In this document: positions 60,907-64,000 of the stretch, piece by piece | Numbering within the stretch: position 1 is the stretch's first letter | How the letters are laid out: every line of letters begins with the position of its first letter | DNA from: JACIYW01 sp014359745 | GTDB lineage: Bacteria > Pseudomonadota > Alphaproteobacteria > Rhodobacterales > Rhodobacteraceae | Reading direction: 5' to 3' | DNA: 64,000 nt | NCBI GenBank assembly: GCA_050433985.1 | Contig: JBNPWE010000010.1 | Location: 1 to 64,000 of the forward strand | The notes under the pieces: model-generated | Database searches by the model: none | Told to the model about the DNA's origin: nothing | Seen by the model: the letters and a program-made list of their open reading frames with translations, nothing else | Program-made: the position numbers and the translations under genes

Positions 60907-61797
60907 ATGAAGAATCTGTCTCAGGCTGCGCGCGGCCACCTGGCGATGCTGCTGTTTTCGGCCGTGGTGGCGGGGTCGTTCAGCCTGGGGTCGTTGACCG
61001 CCAATGATATCGACCCGCTGGCGCTGACGGCCATCCGGTTCCTGTTTGCATCGGTCATTCTGGCGGTCATAACGATGGCGACCACCGGCGTTCCGACGTC
61101 GGCGGTGCGCGCGCCGTGGCGCTATCTGGTGTTGGGCGGGCTGTTTGCGCTCTATTTCGTGCTGATGTTCGAGGGGCTGAAAACGGCAAGGCCGGTTTCG
61201 GCGTCATCGGTGTTCACGCTGGTGCCGCTGATGGCGGGGGGGATCGGATGGCTGGTTTTTCGCCAGGCGATGACGCGGCGGATGCTGATCGCGCTGGTGG
61301 TCGGGGCTTTTGGCGCGCTTTGGGTAATCTTTCGTGGGGATACCGGCGCGCTGCTGGCCTTTGATCTGGGCCGGGGCGAGGCGATCTATTTCGTCGGCTG
61401 CGTGTCGCACGCCCTGTTCACCCCGATGGCGCGCAGGCTGAACCGCGGGGAACCGGCGGTGATGTTCAGCCTTGGCATTCTGGTGGCCGGGTTCGTGGTG
61501 CTGGCCTTTGTCGGCTGGTCCGAAATACGGGCAACCCGCTGGCTTGACTTGCCCTGGCTGGTCTGGGTGACCATCGCCTATCTGGGGATATTTGCGTCGG
61601 CCCTGACAACGGTATTGCTGCAATATGCCACGGTGCGGCTGCCATCGGCCAAGGTGCTGGCCTATACATATCTTACGCCAAGCTGGGTGATCATGCTGGA
61701 ACTGATCATCGGCCATGGCGCGCCGCCCTTGCTGATGGGGGGCGGGGTGGCGCTGACGGTGGTGGCGCTTCTGATGCTGCTCAAGAACGAGGAATGA
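60907..61797 (+). CDS. EamA/DMT-family transporter
   Basis: A 296-residue drug/metabolite transporter with ten predicted helices in two EamA repeats. The halves start at HLAMLLFSAVVAGSFSLGSLTAN and near AIYFVGCVSHALFTPMARRLN. The segment FEGLKTARPVSASSVFTLVPLM is typical of amino-acid and metabolite exporters. Substrate unknown. It lies behind the LysR gene and ahead of the rpoH promoter. Confidence 0.9.
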   Translation: MKNLSQAARGHLAMLLFSAVVAGSFSLGSLTANDIDPLALTAIRFLFASVILAVITMATTGVPTSAVRAPWRYLVLGGLFALYFVLMFEGLKTARPVSASSVFTLVPLMAGGIGWLVFRQAMTRRMLIALVVGAFGALWVIFRGDTGALLAFDLGRGEAIYFVGCVSHALFTPMARRLNRGEPAVMFSLGILVAGFVVLAFVGWSEIRATRWLDLPWLVWVTIAYLGIFASALTTVLLQYATVRLPSAKVLAYTYLTPSWVIMLELIIGHGAPPLLMGGGVALTVVALLMLLKNEE

Positions 61798-61897
61798 ACC
61801 ACCGGCGCGCGCACTGAAAATCGGCGGGGGCGGCGCGGGGATGGCGGGCAGGGGGTGAATTTCCGGCATCGGGTAATTTTCTGGCGACGGAAATGAA

Positions 61898-61926
61898 TGA
61901 TCCAAACGTATATCAATCGCGTACCA
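61898..61926 (+). promoter_or_regulatory. ECF (RpoE-type) promoter for the rpoH gene
   Basis: TGATCC at 61898-61903 matches the -35 element of Rhodobacter RpoE promoters. After 18 bases comes TACCA at 61922, a plausible but imperfect -10 (consensus near TAAGA). The start would lie about 40 bases before the ATG. RpoH_II in Rhodobacter sphaeroides is controlled this way. Confidence 0.6.
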
Positions 61927-61974
61927 AAGGTAATGTGACGACCAGGGATCATCACGCATGCCGGGGAGACCGAG

Positions 61975-62853
61975 ATGCCACTTGACCTATCCGATGACAG
62001 GGCCATGTCCCGCCGCGCGATGAAGGCTGAATTGCTGGATGCGGAAACCGAATTGCGGCTGGCCTATGCCTGGCGCGATCAGCGTGACGAGGCGGCGCTG
62101 CACCGTCTGATCACCGCCTATATGCGGCTGGCGATTTCCATGGCGTCGAAATTCCGCCGCTACGGCGCGCCGATGAACGACCTGATACAAGAGGCCGGGC
62201 TGGGCCTGATGAAGGCCGCCGAGAAATTCGATCCCGATCGCGGCGTGCGGTTTTCAACCTATGCGGTGTGGTGGATCAAGGCCAGCATTCAGGACTATGT
62301 GATGCGCAACTGGTCGATGGTGCGCACCGGGTCGACATCATCGCAAAAATCGCTGTTCTTCAACCTGCGCCGTGTGCAGGCCAAACTGGAACGCGAGGCG
62401 CAACAACGCGGCGAACCGCTTGATCCGCATCAGCTTAGCGAACTGGTCGCGCGTGAAATCGGGGTGCCCTTGCACGATGTCCAGATGATGGAGGGGCGGC
62501 TTTCAGGATCGGATTATTCGCTCAACACGCGCCAATCTGGCGATGAGGAAGGCCGCGAATGGATCGACGTGCTGGAAGACGAGTCGGATCAGGCGGCGCA
62601 CCGGGTCGAGCAAAGCCATGACCGCGCCAAGCTGCGCGGCTGGCTGGCAACCGCCATGGCCATCCTGAACGACCGGGAACGCCTGATCGTGCAGGAACGC
62701 AAGCTGCGATCCGATCCCCGGACGCTGGAAAGCCTGGGCGATGAGCTGGGCCTGTCAAAGGAACGGGTGCGGCAGTTGGAGGCGGCGGCTTTCGCCAAGA
62801 TGCGCAAAAGCCTTGAAGCGCAAAGCCGGGAAGTGCATCACTTCCTGCTATGA
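61975..62853 (+). CDS. rpoH: RNA polymerase sigma-32 factor, RpoH_II-like
   Basis: A 292-residue group 3 sigma factor. Region 2 contains RLAISMASKFRRYGAPMNDLIQEAGLGLMKAAEKFDPDRGVRFSTYAVWWIKASIQDYVMRNW. The RpoH box reads SQKSLFFNLRR, and region 4 contains LESLGDELGLSKERVRQLEAAAFAKM. The N-terminus (LDAETELRLAYAWRDQRDEAALHRLI) fits the RpoH_II group, which handles oxidative and singlet-oxygen stress, rather than the heat-shock RpoH_I. GGGGAG precedes the ATG. The stop overlaps the next gene's ATG by four bases. Confidence 0.87.
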   Translation: MPLDLSDDRAMSRRAMKAELLDAETELRLAYAWRDQRDEAALHRLITAYMRLAISMASKFRRYGAPMNDLIQEAGLGLMKAAEKFDPDRGVRFSTYAVWWIKASIQDYVMRNWSMVRTGSTSSQKSLFFNLRRVQAKLEREAQQRGEPLDPHQLSELVAREIGVPLHDVQMMEGRLSGSDYSLNTRQSGDEEGREWIDVLEDESDQAAHRVEQSHDRAKLRGWLATAMAILNDRERLIVQERKLRSDPRTLESLGDELGLSKERVRQLEAAAFAKMRKSLEAQSREVHHFLL

Positions 62854-63662
62854 ACCAGCGCCTTGCCGGATATCTTTGCGCGGTCCTCCTTGCCGCCGTC
62901 CCGGTGTGGGCGGCTGAAATCGGCACAGATGGCTTGCAGGCGCTGCCGCCCGCCGATGTGGTGATCCTGGGCGAGGTGCATGACAACATCTTCCACCACG
63001 AAAATCAGGCGCGCGCGGTGGGTGCCATAGCCCCCCGCGCCCTGGTGTTCGAAATGCTTGCCCCCGAACAGGCCGCGCGGATCACCCCGGCACTGCGCGA
63101 CGACCCCGCGGCGCTGGAACGCGCGCTGGGCTGGAACGCCTCGGGCTGGCCGGATTTTGGCATGTATTTCCCGATATTCGCCGCAGCACCAAAGGCTGCG
63201 ATCTTTGGCGGCGCGCTGCCCCGTGCGGCGGTGCGCCGGGCCATGACCGACGGGCCCGCGCCGGTGTTCGGGCAAGGGGCCGCGCGATACGGCCTGACCG
63301 ACCAGCTGCCCCCCGATGAAGATGCCGCGCGCGCGGACGACCAGCAATCGGCGCATTGCGGTGCCCTGCCCGAGGCGGCGCTGCCCGGAATGGTGGCCGC
63401 GCAACGGCTGCGCGATGCGGGGCTTGCCCGCGCGGTGGTTGCGGCGATGGACGCGACCGGCGGGCCGGTGGTGCTGATCACCGGCACCGCCCATGCGCGC
63501 AACGACCGGGGTGTGCCGCGGGCACTGGCGCGCGCCGCGCCCGATCTGCGGGTGATTTCGGTCGGCCAGTACGAAAGCGATCCCGGCCCCCTGGCCCCGC
63601 ATGATTTCTGGCTGGTGACCGATCCGGTCGCCCGCCCCGATCCCTGCGCCGCGTTTCGCTAG
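62850..63662 (+). CDS. ChaN-family (haem-binding) exported protein
   Basis: A 270-residue protein with an N-terminal signal peptide (LAGYLCAVLLAAVPVWAAE, cleavage after residue 21) and no lipobox Cys. ADVVILGEVHDNIFHHENQARAVGAIAP, the core of the ChaN/Tiki fold, follows, and GPVVLITGTAHARNDRGVPR lies near the C-terminus. ChaN family members bind haem and may aid iron uptake. The start overlaps the rpoH stop by four bases (ATGA), so it is coupled to the stress sigma factor. Confidence 0.85.
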   Translation: MNQRLAGYLCAVLLAAVPVWAAEIGTDGLQALPPADVVILGEVHDNIFHHENQARAVGAIAPRALVFEMLAPEQAARITPALRDDPAALERALGWNASGWPDFGMYFPIFAAAPKAAIFGGALPRAAVRRAMTDGPAPVFGQGAARYGLTDQLPPDEDAARADDQQSAHCGALPEAALPGMVAAQRLRDAGLARAVVAAMDATGGPVVLITGTAHARNDRGVPRALARAAPDLRVISVGQYESDPGPLAPHDFWLVTDPVARPDPCAAFR

Positions 63663-63669
63663 GGCCGGG

Positions 63670-63704
63670 TGCCTCCGGCGGGAGTATTTTGATCGAGAGG
63701 ATGG
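63670..63704 (+). repeat. Dispersed GAGTATTT/GATG motif after the ChaN gene
   Basis: TGCCTCCGGCGGGAGTATTT, TGATC, GAGAGGATG. It shares its first 20 bases exactly with the copy at the trmD start. Confidence 0.75.
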
Positions 63705-63774
63705 CGGCCGCGCTGTCGTCTTGCCTCGGGCGGCGCCGTCCTCTACCACTGATCCACCGGAATGGGAGCGGCGG

Positions 63775-64000
63775 ATGCTGGCGGGAAAACGTATTCTGTT
63801 ACTGATCGGTGGCGGGATCGCCGCCTACAAGGCGCTGGATCTGATCCGGCGGCTGCGCGAACGTGGCGCGGACGTGGTGCCGGTGCTGACGCGGGCGGGG
63901 GCGGAATTCGTGACGCCGCTGTCGGTTGCGGCCCTGGCGGGAAACCGGGTGTACAGCGATCTTTTCGATCTGACCGATGAGGCCGAGATGGGCCATATCG
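63775..64000 (+). CDS. coaBC: Phosphopantothenoylcysteine decarboxylase/synthase (5' part)
   Basis: The first 75 residues of Dfp/CoaBC, the bifunctional enzyme making 4'-phosphopantetheine in CoA synthesis, cut by the window edge. It starts MLAGKRILLLIGGGIAAYKALDLIRRLRERGADVVPVLTRAGAEFVTPLSVAALAGNRVYSDLFDLTDEAEMGHI. This is the flavoprotein CoaC domain with the FMN-binding GGIAAYKA segment and the start of the catalytic EAEMGHI region. The rest lies beyond 64000. Confidence 0.93.
   Translation, partial: MLAGKRILLLIGGGIAAYKALDLIRRLRERGADVVPVLTRAGAEFVTPLSVAALAGNRVYSDLFDLTDEAEMGHI

Overview
The window is a gene-dense, high-GC alphaproteobacterial chromosome segment. The most likely source is a member of the Rhodobacterales (Rhodobacteraceae/Paracoccaceae), and a facultatively denitrifying or nitrate-respiring one. 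The evidence is a fused NarK1-NarK2 transporter next to narGHJI with a cysteine-free FNR-family regulator, a phaZ/phaC/phaP/phaR polyhydroxyalkanoate locus, MipZ-type division control, an RpoH_II-like sigma factor, DUF3576 and DUF1289 proteins and monofunctional chorismate mutase. No tRNA, rRNA, CRISPR array or complete insertion sequence was recognised.

Layout. 1-390: nothing assignable. 0.4-12.3 kb: nitrate respiration, with narK, narG, narH, narJ, narI, a parvulin-type PPIase and a hemerythrin-domain gene all on the minus strand, and a divergent narR-like regulator. The intergenic region carries two FNR-type boxes. 12.4-15.1 kb: a decaying phenylacetate segment (paaK, paaI, a paaG with its catalytic core deleted), an operator-like palindrome and the C-terminal remnant of idi. 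15.1-17.1 kb: DUF1289, ruvX and ccmI. 17.3-22.5 kb: soxBDAG heterotetrameric sarcosine oxidase, then sodB with a textbook terminator. 23.4-24.3 kb: thyX. 24.5-26.9 kb: a TbpB-like lipoprotein overlapping a TPR/beta-barrel gene resembling Slam. 26.9-35.3 kb: gloA, GST, holA-lptE-leuS, DUF3576 lipoprotein, yggS, an LdtR-like MarR regulator, sdhE and an XRE regulator. 35.3-43.3 kb: aspartate aminotransferase, MATE pump, methyltransferase, cold-shock protein, thrS and a serine hydrolase.

43.4-48.4 kb: the PHA storage locus, with divergent phaZ and phaC, phaP behind a perfect PhaR-type palindrome, an antisense rhodanese gene, then phaR. 48.4-51.7 kb: LysR regulator, galE and mipZ. 51.8-57.0 kb: the translation/secretion block read on the minus strand as ffh, GNAT, chorismate mutase, rpsP, rimM, trmD, rplS, rpmE. 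57.4-59.7 kb: a secreted choice-of-anchor-L/RTX protein. 59.9-64.0 kb: LysR, EamA, rpoH_II-like gene behind an ECF-type promoter, a ChaN-like protein and the start of coaBC.

The least explained signal is a dispersed intergenic motif, GAGTATTT-n-(GAGAGGATG or CCAAGATGAAA). At least nine copies lie at gene boundaries across the window, and one overlaps the trmD start codon. Other points of interest are the Slam-like pair, the paaG/idi decay junction and the rpoH_II promoter.
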